Positions 11,341 to 25,000 of a stretch of 64,000 nucleotides of DNA are shown one piece after another. The stretch covers positions 124,001 through 188,000 of the forward strand of contig JBAMDO010000081.1 in assembly GCA_037074765.1 (NCBI GenBank), read 5' to 3'. Origin of the DNA: Mansonella perstans. Its lineage: Eukaryota > Nematoda > Chromadorea > Rhabditida > Onchocercidae. The first letter of the stretch is position 1. Each line of letters starts with the position of its first letter. A program made the translations under genes and the position numbers. The notes beneath the pieces were generated by a model. The model was not told where the DNA came from and did not search any database. It saw nothing but the letters and a program-made list of their open reading frames with translations.

Positions 11341-13818
11341 TGTCGACGATTGCATAAGAGACTAATTTAAATTTAAAAAACTACACAAATGATTCATTTA
11401 CTTTAGTTTAGCAAATAATTTTATGTTTTAGTGTAATATACACTTGTCTCACAAGTGTTTTAACTTAAAATAATTTATAACAGAAATTCATGTAATAGAT
11501 TTCTCTTAGAACTTTCTAACATTTCCTTGTTTGTTTAAGCAGCATTCACTAATTAATTAGCAAATCCAGAACTAAATTTGATCAAATTAAAGAGAATAAC
11601 AACACAACATTTTTTCAGCGTTTGATTGGTTGATTTATTTAGCTAATGCATAATGTCATTTTGTGGCATAGAGAAATCATGAAGGAGCAATGACTCGAAA
11701 TGATAAAAACAGCAGAACGATCAAATCAACAAAATTAAATCAGTGAATTCAAGAAAGTTTCCGAGTTATGATCCAAGGGATTTATCGCGGAAGCGAAACT
11801 TGTTTTTCATCAAACTTGGGTGGTTTCTCTCGTAATGCTGCTATTCTTGTAGCTACTGGAAGTGAATTTCGCGTTCACGAACTGGTGCTATGATAACTTC
11901 ATGCCATTACTGTAAATGTGTGATATTGCCGTTCTTCTATCGCAGTTTGGAAGTTTTAATTTCCAGCTGCATTCGAAATTTGAGTTATTACGCCGATATT
12001 TGCGAAAAATTGCTGCGATAGCAACTTCGCATTAAATGCTTGTTAATTTAATAATCTAGATTATCAAAGATTGAAGTCTTTAATTGGTCTATAATTTCTG
12101 AGAATGAGAATGATTACAGGATCCTTTTGCTTGTTTTCTTCTTGTTGATTGACCAAAATGCTGTAATTAATTAGTAAAATTTCCCAACATGCGTAACAAA
12201 TACATTCGTCGTATGACAATTTCTATGATAATCTCTCCATTCTTAGGAGAAATCGATTGCGGATATTCGTCGTGTGACAATCTCTGCGATAATCTCTCCG
12301 TTTTTAGAAGAAATCGCTTGCGGCGAAAAATTCGCTGAACAGAAGAATATGAAATTTAATATTTATCCCACCAAACAGTACTACAAAACAATTAAGTTAT
12401 GGGTAGCTTCGCTTGTTGTGATGATTGTAAGCTGAAAAAGAAAAATGGAGAATGTTAGAAATCCTTAATCTGATGACATGGAGAGAAATAGATCTACACA
12501 AAGTGTGCATTTAGAGCAGCATTATGTAATCGAAATGGAATATAATACCAATAGAAGAATAACAGTATCAGATGGATCGAGACCTTCTGAATTTCGAAGG
12601 CAATTGGTATTTTATAATCAGAATTCAAAATGGATATCATATGATGTTAGATATGATATATAATCAAAGCTTCTAATGTTCAAAATATTACCAAAGTAAA
12701 AAAAATTTTATTTGGAAACTTTTATCAAATTTTCGAGTTCCTCAATAAGTGTAATCCGTGATTGCTTGTGGAGGATAGTATGTTAGTATTTCAACGAATC
12801 TTTCTGACATCTTGAACGATGAGTTTGCTGATTCCTGAACATTCTAAAAATTCCGTACTGAACATCCCAGAAATTCCATTTTGTCAGGAATGAAAAGTGC
12901 TGCTTCCCTTTAGTGTTCAAAATATCATTGAATATAATCTCAAGAACATAATCTTAAATGTTGCTTTTCTTATACAATTTATGCAGTTAATTCCTTTACA
13001 TTTACCTTTTGCATTATTGATATTCTATGTACAATCGATCAGTCCCAAGAAAAAATTATTATTGAGGCTTTCCATATCTTAAATCTTTGTTTTCACGTCT
13101 CCAATCGTATTTTATACTTTTTCCCTGAACAATTACGTCTGCAATAATAGATTCCAATGAGCTGTCCTAGCGATAAGGCGTTTAAGAAAATAATCGAAAG
13201 ATATATTTCAGGAAGTTTGTTGATTTTTGAAGTGAAATTTCACACAATTTCATCAGTATTTTGATTGCTTTCGCGATCATTTGTCTCAGTCATCAAAGTT
13301 TTGAAAGGATGAATCAATCAATTTATTTATTTCTTTGTGGTAAAGGAATACACAGATTTGAGGATGAAGAGATGAAGACTTCAAATAGACATGAGAGCTA
13401 TATGAAATTGTGATAAATGTTGCTTCTGCATGGCAATGTTCGGCGAAATTTATCATAAAGAAAAGCTGAAAAAATGGATTGCTTCAATTGGAATTTCAGG
13501 TTGATTACACTACGTAAAAAGTATATCTGAAAAAGATATGAAAATTGAATTTCTTTTAGGTAACAGAATAAATTCCATTTTATGTTAAATGAAATGTCAG
13601 AGTTTGACATAATTTAAAAAGAAATCAATTATTGTATGGCATTTTTTGAAAAGAAATGAGGAATGAAGAAGAATGAAAAGAAAGCGAATATTATTGTTGA
13701 TGGTTGGAAAAGATAAGAAAGAAAAGATGAATAATTTAATGATGATCAATGATCATGATCAGATGGTCCATTTTCTCAATTTTCAAGATTGATTCATTGC
13801 AGCAACTGTCATTGCATT
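11341..13818. other. Intergenic between the BEL/Pao relic and the PLB-like gene
   Basis: Mostly AT-rich non-coding sequence. It holds a 62-bp tandem duplication (12203-12323) and one isolated polar 61-codon open frame at 12478-12663 that I could not assign. The promoter of the PLB-like gene should be near its right end, but no core element was recognised. Confidence 0.4.
12203..12323. repeat. Imperfect tandem duplication, about 62-bp unit, two copies
   Basis: Copy one begins ATTCGTCGTATGACAATTTC and copy two begins ATTCGTCGTGTGACAATCTC, 62 bp later. Both continue with similar ATAATCTCTCC and AGAAATCG blocks and end in TTGCGG. Roughly 85% identity by eye. Confidence 0.85.
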
Positions 13819-16800
13819 ATGGTGCTTTCTGCATTTTGGTTGATAACATTTGTCTTGCATTTCTCTCGATCGATATTATTACCTGAACGTTTAAATTTTA
13901 TTGGATTACGTGATCGTACAATTATTGACGGAGAAAAGAAGAGCTGTACGTCACAGTCTAATTGCAAACATCATGTAATGATTACTTTTGCTTTCTTGTA
14001 ATTTTAAATGAATAAAGCGTAATCGTTAATTTAGTTTTTCAGCAAAAACAGCTTATTTTGTTGTATATATTTGAAAAGGACGGTAAGGAAAGGATTTTAT
14101 GATAGTTTCACGTAGTTACACGTGAAAATGATTGGAGAAAGTGTAGGAAAGTTTGCGGTAATCTTATGTAATTTTAGATAAATATGATAATTAAGGGAAT
14201 AAATGAAATGAGAGGATAATTTATGATAATTTTACGTAACTTATGTAGTTTTACGTAGCTCCGGTGAAATAATATGACAATATTGTAATAAATGAAAGCG
14301 ACATTGTGAAATGCGAAATACTTATAATTCGCTTTTTCAGGATGAGTATTATGAGTATTTAAGTGCGTGTCGTGAAAAGGATGGCAATGTATTACACACA
14401 AATAGCGGTAAAAAATGTGAAAAAGGGATTCAGGTTGCTTTGGGACGGTTCCGGAATGCTGTGAACGAAACAGGGTAAAAAATATTTTTAAAAAAAAAGA
14501 AAAACGAAATATCTAACACAGTTGATCAGATGGAAAAGGCCTTAAATTCAAGTGTTATTTTTAAAGCTAGAAAAGAATTGTGCTCCAAATATGTGAAAAA
14601 ATTTGATTGAAATAAATTTGAAATATTTATTTTGTTTCAGTTGGGGTGTACTGGAAGTAGAAACATTCAGTGATGCCGACGAAATAACTCAAGCATTTGC
14701 TGCTGGAGTTCTTGAAGGTTAATTTTATGATGAAAAAGATGGCAAAAGAGGGAATGTGGAAGATAGGATGACGTGACAAGTGATGACGTGATCTGTTTAA
14801 AGCTTTTAAAACTTTTTGAATACTGCATTTACTATTCTTAACGTGGAAATTTCAAATTTATCTTCTTTATTTTTCGGAATATTCCAATTAATTCATTTTA
14901 TTAACAGAAAATATACATTTGTTCAATACACAAAAAGAAAAAACAAATGTATTTCCAGTTTTTTCTTGTTTCATAAATTTAAATTAATTATTCAATAAGC
15001 AAGCGAAAGAAAACGAATTTTAAAGGCATTTTAACACGACAACTCATTACATATCATTTCCGTAATACGGTAGAAGACATGTGTGGTAATGAACAGAAAT
15101 ACTGCGAGAGGCTTTTCGAATATTTGTCCACAAATTTGAACTGGATCAAACGTACAGTAAGCGGAAAAACGCAAATGGACATTTACTGGAAGCAGGTCGA
15201 GTTAAAATTTGATATAAAATAATTATAATAATATCTTTTTCTTCATCATTAATAAGAAATATAATTAAATTTAAACAAATGCGCCTTACAAGCTTATGTT
15301 TTTTCTGGCCACTTCTATGTATTTTTACTTTTGCTTGCACTTGATGGAACAAAAACATTGTGAGCGGTATTTACTGAATCGTTTTTGACAGATAATTGTT
15401 TTGATAAAATATTGAATAGTAAATAAACAATTAACCTAATAACTACCTGGAATTGCAAAAACGGTGATTTAATTAGAACGTAGAATGAATTTCACATGTA
15501 TTAACTTCAAACTATATATTTTACATGCATGTAGTGATTGTTTGCAGCACTGATTAGCTTTGTCTATAATTTTTATTCCTTTCCAGGTAAATTTAACATT
15601 TGCGCAATTAACAGGTATGAACTATGGATATTTGAAGAAAGCATCTACCATGTATAAACCAATAATTTCATTTGAACTGACACCAATTTAGTAAGTTTTG
15701 ATATTGCGTCAAAAAGTGTACGATAAAGTTTCTTGATAGCAAAAATTGAGTTTCAATCAAGAAAATTTTGAAATTGAATATTCAGAGAAATTTGCTTTCC
15801 ACATTGAAGGAAGACTGATTTTTAATGCAATTTGTTGAAGTTTCTGCTTTTTTCTTTTTTAATGTTCCGTATTTTTACAGCATAATTCAACTTTCTGGTG
15901 ATTTCATTGATTTGGCTAAGGTATTTGGTAAAAACACAACTGATGCAAGCCACTGTTCCGCTTTGGTAAAATTAGCACCGGATAATGCCGACTTATTCAT
16001 TGCCCATGTTGCTATGTCTGGTTATGAAACGATGAATCGAATTCTCAAATTTTACAAATTTGCATTTGGTATTTTTTCCTCAATATTTTGACTTCACATA
16101 CTGACAGCAAATTTTTCATTTTTTTTATATTTAAGCGTGTCGCTGTCGCAGTGTATTCTAAATTAATCTCTCATACGACGATTTTTTCTGAAAATTAAAA
16201 AAGTGAATGACGTGGAGATAAAGTTTTGTACTGTTAACAATTTATTTTAATGATCTTATAAAAGTTGAGTCTTCTTGATCAAACTTGTTTTAGCAAAAGA
16301 AACTGAAATTGGTTTACGTCGCTGTAATATCAAAATTTTCAAATCTTAAAATTTTCGATTAACAAAACTATAAACCACAAGACTATAATTAGTAAAAGAA
16401 TGTGGAATAATTATATCATTACTCAATTCTTATAAATGCATTATATATGCAAAGGTATTGCTGTAAATTTATGTTTTATGTAATGTGCATCCTGAACATT
16501 ACAATGATGCATATTACGATGTTATCTGATACAGTAATAAAATAGTTAATTAAAGAAAGAAGGTTGAATAATTCTATCAATATAGTATCATCTATTACAG
16601 ATAAGGAAAAGTCACCCGGTTATGCGACATCTTTTTCATCATATCCTGGTGCGCTAACTTCATTAGATGATTTTGTCCTTGCAAGTTCTGGATTGGTATT
16701 ATATTTTCTTTCCATTTATTATTATTATTATTATTATAAAAATGACCAGCGTAATGATGGAGAATACAAATTATTGATTACTCTGATTTTTACGCGTGTT

Positions 16801-18827
16801 TCTTGTATGTTTATGGGGTTTGATTGTAAATTTGAAATTAGATTACTTGCTTTCCAATTATTTATTTATTTCATTTAATAATCATTTTAGTAAACTATAA
16901 ACATATGTATATATCAGGCAGTAATTGAAACAACAATTAGTATATTCAATCTTTCCTTATATAATGCTGTCAGAAGCGATGGGCAGTTACATTGCTGGAT
17001 TCGTAGTATTATCGCCACAAGGCTTGCAAAGTGTGTTATTGCCGTCTTTCTTCGTTACAAAGGAAATTATCTTTTTCTTTCCCAAAAAGGATATATTACC
17101 TTTCTACTGTAACTACGTAATTGAAATTACAGTTCAATTCTTTTGATTTCTTTTTTCAGTTCTTTTTTACCAAATGTAAAATTTTTTGTAATTACTGTTT
17201 GGATCTTCCAGTACTGCAAAACAATGGGTGGAAATATTTGCACGGTACAATTCGGGTACTTATAACAACCAGTGGAGTGTAGTTGATTACAAATTATTCA
17301 AGCCAAGAAAGGAACTTCCAACTAACGATCTTTTATGGGTTCTAGAACAAGCACCGTATGCATTGCTAAAATTTTCGAAAACCAAAAAAAAAACGTTTTA
17401 ATTTTTACTTTTTGCCACTAAATCTTTAAAAATCGTGACAGCGTTCAAGAACAATGATTACCTGAAATTCTTTCTCCTCTTGCTTTTCTTTATCATTATG
17501 GGTAATAATTAGCATGATTTTTCCGGCATCATTTCTGATCGGACTGCTATTATTACTCCTATATCTTGCTTACATCGACCGGTTTACACTCATTTTATTT
17601 GACATTTTTCACCTTTTAGTTTATAACATATTTATCATTACTTAAATCATTCTTTCCTGCAATTCCTTTTTAAATGTATATTATAGCTTGTTATATTCAA
17701 ATTTATATTTCTTAATAATTCAGCGTCCTTTACGACCTTTAATGATAACAGGTAACAATAATAATAACAATTTTTTTGCTTTCAACTTTAATCTTTCTTG
17801 AATAATTTACTCAAAATATGTTTAGTGGACTAACGATTGCTCATGATATGACATGGTTTTTGAAGAATAACACATATTGGCCAAGTTATAATATTCCGTA
17901 TTTCAATGCAATTAGTGAAATAAGTGGTTTCAAACAAAAAGGTCAACTATCCTATTGGTACAAATGGAAAAGTTCGCCGCGTGCGAGAATTTTCAAGCGT
18001 GATCATCATAAAGTTACCAATTTGGATAGTTTACAGAAGTTAATGAGGTATTGAAGAAAATTTTATTCTTAAACTTTGCAGAAAAGGCATGAAAACTTTT
18101 AAAGTAAAAGTTTTTTGAATTTATAAAAAAATTGCTCATTTTTTCTCTTTCCAGATACAATAATTATAAGCATGAGGAATTCAGCAGATGTAAATGTGTA
18201 CCGCCATATTCAGCAGAAGCAAGCATATCAACACGTGGAGATTTGAACCCGGTCAATGGTACATATGAAATTGATGCAATGGGTCACCGAAATCATGGTG
18301 CTATCGATTACAAAGTAATTTCTCTTTAATTAAAATTTAAATGATTTCATCTGTCTATGATTTATTTACAAGTAAAAATATACGTAAAATTATTTGCTTC
18401 AATTTATTCATCTTTTTTAATAATTGTTTTTATAAAAAAGCACCTTTTTTCGCTGTAATTTACTTATTCCAGCGTATTTCTCAATACCTGAAACAGGATT
18501 AATAGCAATAAAAGTAAACTTAAATGAAATGATTTCCAGGGGACAAACTATGAAATGTTCAAGAATCTTCGTTTTAAAGCATGGGGTGGACCAACATATG
18601 ACCCTCTTCCTGTCTTCAGGTAATATCCTAATAAAGTAACCTTGTATGAATAATGATTTTTCTTGAAGATCCGTTACCAGTTATTTTCTTATTTATAATG
18701 AAATTTATTCCCAAAAATCTGCAAAATTTTAAGCTGGGCTACAACAGATATTCAAGCAAAACATTATGGCCAACCGATCGTGTGGCAGTTCAAGGAAATA
18801 GAAACACAGTGGGAAACTCAGTGGTAG
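13819..18827 (+). CDS. Phospholipase B-like protein (PLBD family, Ntn-type amidase/hydrolase)
   Basis: Predicted lysosomal or secreted N-terminal-nucleophile hydrolase of the PLBD1/PLBD2/lamina ancestor family. Thirteen exons join in phase: 13819-13974, 14341-14474, 14641-14717, 15026-15195, 15587-15690, 15881-16068, 16601-16695, 16918-17030, 17212-17355, 17826-18047, 18155-18314, 18540-18619 and 18734-18827 (TAG). Total 578 aa, a normal length. The start Met is followed by a hydrophobic signal-like stretch (VLSAFWLITFVLHF). Family blocks seen are GWGVLEVETFSDADE, ITQAFAAG, ASHCSALVKLAPDNADLF (family nucleophile Cys, about residue 239), YNNQWSVVDYK, WPSYNIPYFN, RGDLNPVNGTY and FKAWGGPTYDPLPVF. 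The substrate is not inferable; family names imply phospholipase B, but activity on lipids is weakly established. Every junction uses GT..AG. Confidence 0.93.
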
Positions 18828-21800
18828 TTTCAAGAGAAATTGCTGATTTAAATTTAAACTTTGCCCTTTCGAAGTTTTGGAATCCAAAAATAGATCATTT
18901 AAAGGTAGAAAACTATGAGTCTTCTTTTTGAGACAAACAAAAGATGTGGAACGAATACGAATTTCAAATTCGTAGTTTATGAAATAACAAATAATCTGAG
19001 CAGTTTGATCCTTAACCTCCTGATGTATTCTCCCATGATTTTTTTGTATGTAAAATGCTGGCGTTAACTAAAATTGCTTTTCTAATTTTAATTTTCTCTT
19101 TGGTGATGCTTACCTTTTGCAGAAGAAATATTTCATCATTTTGTTAGGAAGATTTTAAGTAACTGAAGCGTACGTATGTTTATGAGCAACAAATATTGCT
19201 CTTGTAATTTTAGTTGTTCAGTATTTTCTGTTAATATTTTAGTTCAAAACGATTGAAACTTCAGGTGTTCTAATGAAGTAATCAATTCAATGACCTATCG
19301 AGTTTTGTCTTTTTTTTCAAAGATTCTTCTTTTTAATTCCAAATTTAATATATCCGAAGACAGTTTCAGTGTAATGCGATATTATTTTTCCTTATTTTCT
19401 TCTTTGTGTTATCATTAAAGAATGATTCATTGCAGGAAATTAGAAATGAAAATATTTAATGAAAAAATCAATATGAGCAATTCCATTAAAAAAATAGATT
19501 AATTAGTTTTTTTTTTTTTTTTTTTTTTTTTTTTCATTTCTTGAATTGTTGTTGCTTAGTAATAACTCCTTTAAAATGGAAAATTTTTCTTGTCGTGAAA
19601 AGATTTCTTATAGACGAACGTTGTGTTGATAACAGGAAGTACAGATGAATACTTATATAATGCTTTATTATTGGAAAGATTATGCGCAAATACAGAAATG
19701 TGGTAAACGCATTTAATACAAACAAATGATAAAAAGAAGTAATAAATTGATTGGGCTGAATGAAAGGAAGTATTGGTGTCGTTACTAATAAGACGAATGC
19801 GAGAAAGAATGATAAGTCGAATACAATTAGCTAACTGAATGGTGGTCCAGCCTTGGATCACAGATTCGCGGTCTTTTATATTGTAGATAAGTGGCTTCGG
19901 TTTACGACATCCCGAGCATAATATGACCTTTGAGCATTAGATGAAGGATGATCGTTTCAATCTTGTGACAGTTGCAATTAACGATTTAGAAAATCTTTAC
20001 AATATTCTAACCAACATTGTATATACATAAATATCTTACAATATTCCAACATTGAGTTTAGTTATGAATACTTGGTTATTTAGGACAAGACTGTCATCCG
20101 TAGGCTAATCTCGAGCAACAATGTTCTGAAACTACCTGTATGCAAGGTTGAATCTACAGCTTATCACTTACTGTTCAAACCATGCCTGTCGCTACAGAGC
20201 TTTATAACAATTCTTTGCGCCTGCGCAGTGGAATTTTTTAAGTGCCCGGAACTGATCTCATCCTTTGCTCCTCAGGATTTCAGTTTAATGAGATAGGACT
20301 GGCAATTAGGTCCCAGGATGTACATCTAGTTAGAGTATCATCCTCTGAAATCGGTGGCATTCTATGGCTATGCGAGCTTCATCTGTCTACGTCTGGGATT
20401 GGAGTTGTCCTACTCCTGTCTGAGACTAGCGAGCCCATCTATCTGTAAAGACAGTTTCTCTGTCCCTGCAGTTGAGATCGTCTCTTGTGAAGGTTTGGGA
20501 GGCTAACTTGTCAATGAAGTTTTTTGTTGCACAAAAGAATCGCTGAAGTGAAAATTTGTTGACCGTCGACAATAGATTATTGAAGTATAGAAGAGAACAA
20601 TGCAAGGGCCTATTCCTCATTGGATTTCTTTCAACCGATACAATCCAATGATATCATACAATAAGTTAATCAGAAATAATCGCAGAATGTTACATTCTTT
20701 AGGAGATACTGAAATCCTTTACAATTTGCCAGTAATCTCCCACGATGACACTTGACACGTTGATAATTTGCCGATTAACCCAATTAATCAAGTAAGGTTA
20801 GAGATGATTTGCAGCATATTATTTCATTCATACTTGATTGACCTTACGTAATTATATTTGATTTGTATGCGTAAACAATTATTCCAACAAAAATAGCCAT
20901 CATAAGCAATTCAAACACACTTTTGAATTAAAATTGAAGCAATCATAAATAATTGAAAATCATTGCAAAATAGCTGCAGTAAAGAGAAGAACAAACACAA
21001 CGAAACAAATTAATTACATTAAAAGTAAATTATGCAAATGAATAGTTTACACATACAACAAATATACTGAATACTCTCGAAGATCTAATTATTCAATATC
21101 AGTACTATGGTAAGGAAAATACAACTTGCATCAAAATATTAACTGTTCAAAAAGTAGAGAGAGAGAGAGAGATAAGATTATAAGAAGCAATGATCAACAC
21201 TTATTTCACATGAAAAAGAAAATTTCCATCTCCTTACTTAATTTATAAATTTCCATACAACAAAAATTTAATCAAAATTAATAAAGGGAGGAGAATACAA
21301 GAGTATGGGAAATACTGGAACAGTCTAAAGTAAATAAAATAGCACCGAGGTAACAGTAGAGAATTGGACGGGAATAAGAGAGATATGATGTATCTGTGAA
21401 AACATAGCTATATAGGTATTATTCAGTACAATCTTATCTATCTTCATTACTAATCTAATTAATCAGTATTTTAGTACTGCACATACTACACTTACTGAAA
21501 AACAATTCTGATGATTGAAACATCCAATAGTCTAGCAAAAAAAAAGTAAGGACAAAAGAAAGACTGAAATAACAAATGAAAAGATACAATGTTGTAATAC
21601 AATTCAACATGTTTCCCGCGATATTTTTTATCCCGTACTCAAATTGAAAACAACTTCTGTCAATGTACTTGCCCATGTAAACGGAGAAGACTTTGTCCTA
21701 ATAATGCAATCACCGTAATCCGCTCACTTTCACCTTTATCCCAATGCCTTCCTGCTTCATTCCTATTCAGGGTTTTTTCTTTTTTCTTTGCGGAATCCAA

Positions 21801-22021
21801 AGCATCCCTGAATTTTAACCTTCCTTCCAAAGGAAAAATCGGAAAGTCAAGTTCAAGTTGTTTTATTAATAAAAATTATTTCCATATAGAAATAATTTCG
21901 ATTTACAGAATGAATTCCATAAATCTGCAATTTAACAAACATATGTGATCAATAAAATTATTAAAAATCGATGGAATAACAATTGCTAAAGAATATACAA
22001 ACTTGTACAAATTAAATGAAC
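18828..22021. other. Intergenic between convergent PLB-like and SMCR8-like genes
   Basis: Non-coding, AT-rich. It contains a T28 tract (19507-19534), a GC-richer block at about 19860-20640 with no recognised gene, and a short (AG)n tract at 21156-21172. The 3' UTRs of the two convergent genes must lie at its edges; a TTTATT (AATAAA on the minus strand) at 21862-21867 could serve the SMCR8-like gene. Confidence 0.45.
19507..19534. repeat. Poly(T) tract, 28 bp
   Basis: Uninterrupted T run in the intergenic region. It could be the A-tail of a minus-strand retroposed sequence, but no element was identified beside it. Confidence 0.8.
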
Positions 22022-25000
22022 TTAAATTTTAACAGCGATCATCCCTAAACTTCTCTCCTTTTTCATCTTTTCTTTCATCCAACCATATTTCAAGAAATCT
22101 ATTTCAGCCAACAAATTAATTATCATTTTAAAATCATCTTCTTCTACTTGTAGCCGTTCCCGCAATTCGTTTGGATCGATGTATTTGGCCAAATATACAA
22201 TTGAGCACAAATCTGTTAATTGTGCCATAACATACTGAATCAGTGCATAATCAGTAGGAAAAGAGTCGCTTCGTTTTGATGATAAGAAGTTCAACAATTT
22301 ACCTGAAAATGTTAGCAGCTGAAGCTTAAACAATAACAAGAGCTGTCTAGAAAAAGAAAATATATCAACATGAGATAATCTTTTCCGTGTAATATACCTT
22401 TATAATTTCTACATTTAAGCCACCGGCCTTCGACATCGTACACACATAGCATTGCGTCGTTTGAATCATTTACAGTTGTTTTATGTGGAACACTTTCTCC
22501 GAATAATTGACAATCCTCAATGCTAAAAATTTGTTTTTTGTAAAAAAGAAATAAAAAACATAAAAATGATCTTTTCTTCCTTATTTTACTTAAATTTAAT
22601 ATGAGCTCACATCATGCTATCATAGTCAGACATGACATACAAAAAGTCGTCTATCTTTTTCACACTATCTACTAAGTATTATTGTTATTGGTAATGAGAC
22701 ATCAAAAATGAAATGAAAAAGCTTTAAAGCTTCATTAATCTTTGACTGCGATATGATTCGAAGAATCAAAACATTTGATAGCTCATGCAATGAACCTTGG
22801 TAAAGATTAGGATTATAATCGTCAGATTCCAGATTTCCTTCCAGAATATCTACTGATCTGCTGCAAGAACGATATTAAAACAACAACAAAGGTTACAACC
22901 TACTTTTTATGTTCTGTTTTCCATGATGCACTTTGCCTTCGCATACAAACCCGTAGCAAATTAAGTTTTTTAAGTAAATCCTTCCCCAAACTCTTTCTTT
23001 CCTCCACTGACCAAAGTGCTAATTTTTCACCACTTAAGAGAGCAAATAAAATCTGTAAAATAAAAAATTCGATGAAAAGAAAGAGAACTTGCGTTGGATT
23101 TTCAGAAAAGTAATTGTGATACAGAAAGGCATTTACTGGTATAACCTGAATCTTTCGATACCAAAATTGATTCCAGATATTAAATCCATTCTTAATATTT
23201 CATCATTAGCACTACTATATTGTCACCCTAAATTCCACTAATTTCATATCAAAAAAGAATCAAAAAATTAATATACTCTCTCTTCCTATGTGCACAATTA
23301 ATTTACATTAAGAAGTCTTACCTTGTCTAAACCTTCTACAACAGTGGTTAAATTCCTTGTATAATCATTTTCGTCCAAAAGATTCCTAAAGCAATAACAA
23401 TACAAAACCGTGTTAAATAGCCTGAGAAAGATAATTCATTATCTTATGCTAAACGATTGAAGTTCCATAAACAACATTTAGGACAAACTAACATGGATGT
23501 GCCATTAGCACAGTCATCATTTAAATTATGGTTGTAACTGTCCTTCAATTTTAACACTGGCGTTGCAGCACAAAATAAAGTTCCTGTATTATATGATTGA
23601 GTAGCTCTGGCAAGTTTCTCATAAACTTTTGGGAGCGCTTCGGTAAATCTATCATATGCCTGAAATTTCACAAAAATTTGATACATACATTAAATCTATC
23701 CAGCTTCTTTTCTATACTTTAAATGTAGCTTTAATATCAACTCTATATTTCATTTAACATTGTCTTCGTTTAAATCGTTTTTATAACTCCTGAACACGTA
23801 TATATGTCATATATGACACTCTTCTTCCTTAACCTCTTTTTTAACAAAAATGCTGAGTAAATGACGTAATCTATTTATTAACTGCCCATATTTTACAAAA
23901 AAAAGTTACTTTACTCCAAAACTTATAACTTATGTGTCTGAGAAAAATGCAGCTTATTTCAAATCACTCTCTCTTTTTGAATCCATTTGTTGGATAAATT
24001 ATAAACTGCACATTTTCGAATAAAACCGCAAAAATTTGCTAAATAAACAGACAAATAGAAAACTGACACAGGGTGTTAAAAATTTCATTTCTTGCAGCGA
24101 TGCTGGAGAGTCCTTAACCAACTGCTCCAAAATCTCAATATCATTACTTGTTGACTCATGTCCACTACAGTGCACTGAGTTACCTACTGCTTTCTGTACA
24201 GCATGATTTTCAAACCGTTGCAACATTCGTTTTGCCTTTAAAAAAGACAAGAAAAATATTACAAATGAGATGAGAAAGTATTAAATTTCAATAATGAATT
24301 TTTCACTTCCTTTAATCTATTTAATGGAATATAGTAATGGCAATTTTGCTTCATGTTTAATCCTTAGTAAACTTTTATCCGAAATCAAGTACGTACCCTT
24401 CAAAAGAACATAAATAAAGTCGTGAATAATTTAAAAAAGAAATAAAAAAAGTAGAAGCACTTATCTTGTCCCACAGAATTTATGGGCGGAAAACTATCCC
24501 CTATTAGATATCATTGAGACAATTTTATACCTTGATAATCATTATGCAATAATAGGTCAGCTGATGGAAAAATTTGCTACTATTTGTGTGAATACGACTT
24601 AAAATAATAGATATACCTGATCAGATATTGACTGAATTTTACCCTTGGCAAATTTTGACAGTGATGAAATGAAATTTCCATCTGATGGTTTGAGTTCCAT
24701 TGTTTTAGTTAAACTGACTAATCGGACAAGGTGTGACCTTCAAATTAATTAATGCAGTTTTTTTTCAAAAAAAAAAATGAGACATAAATAATATGGGAAT
24801 TCCTGATCTTTTCTCATTTAAAAATGTTAAAATGACTGATTCTAAAGTTAGGTTGGGTACCGTTCATTATTACATATTTTGCATTGATATTTTGCTTTGA
24901 ATATTGCTTTTCAAAGTTTCCTTACATTTTTTCCTTTAAACTAAATGATATCAAAAGCTCTGTCATCTAAAACGTAATGAAAAATGGAAAACCAACTTAA

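Noticed and set aside
12478..12663. 61-codon plus-strand open frame with polar composition
   Set aside because: No recognisable family, no splice context and no neighbouring exons; kept only as unexplained sequence.
17724..17751. Possible 28-bp exon of the PLB-like gene between good splice signals
   Set aside because: Including it puts a stop in frame. Joining 17355 directly to 17826 gives the family sequence PGLTIAHDMT without it.
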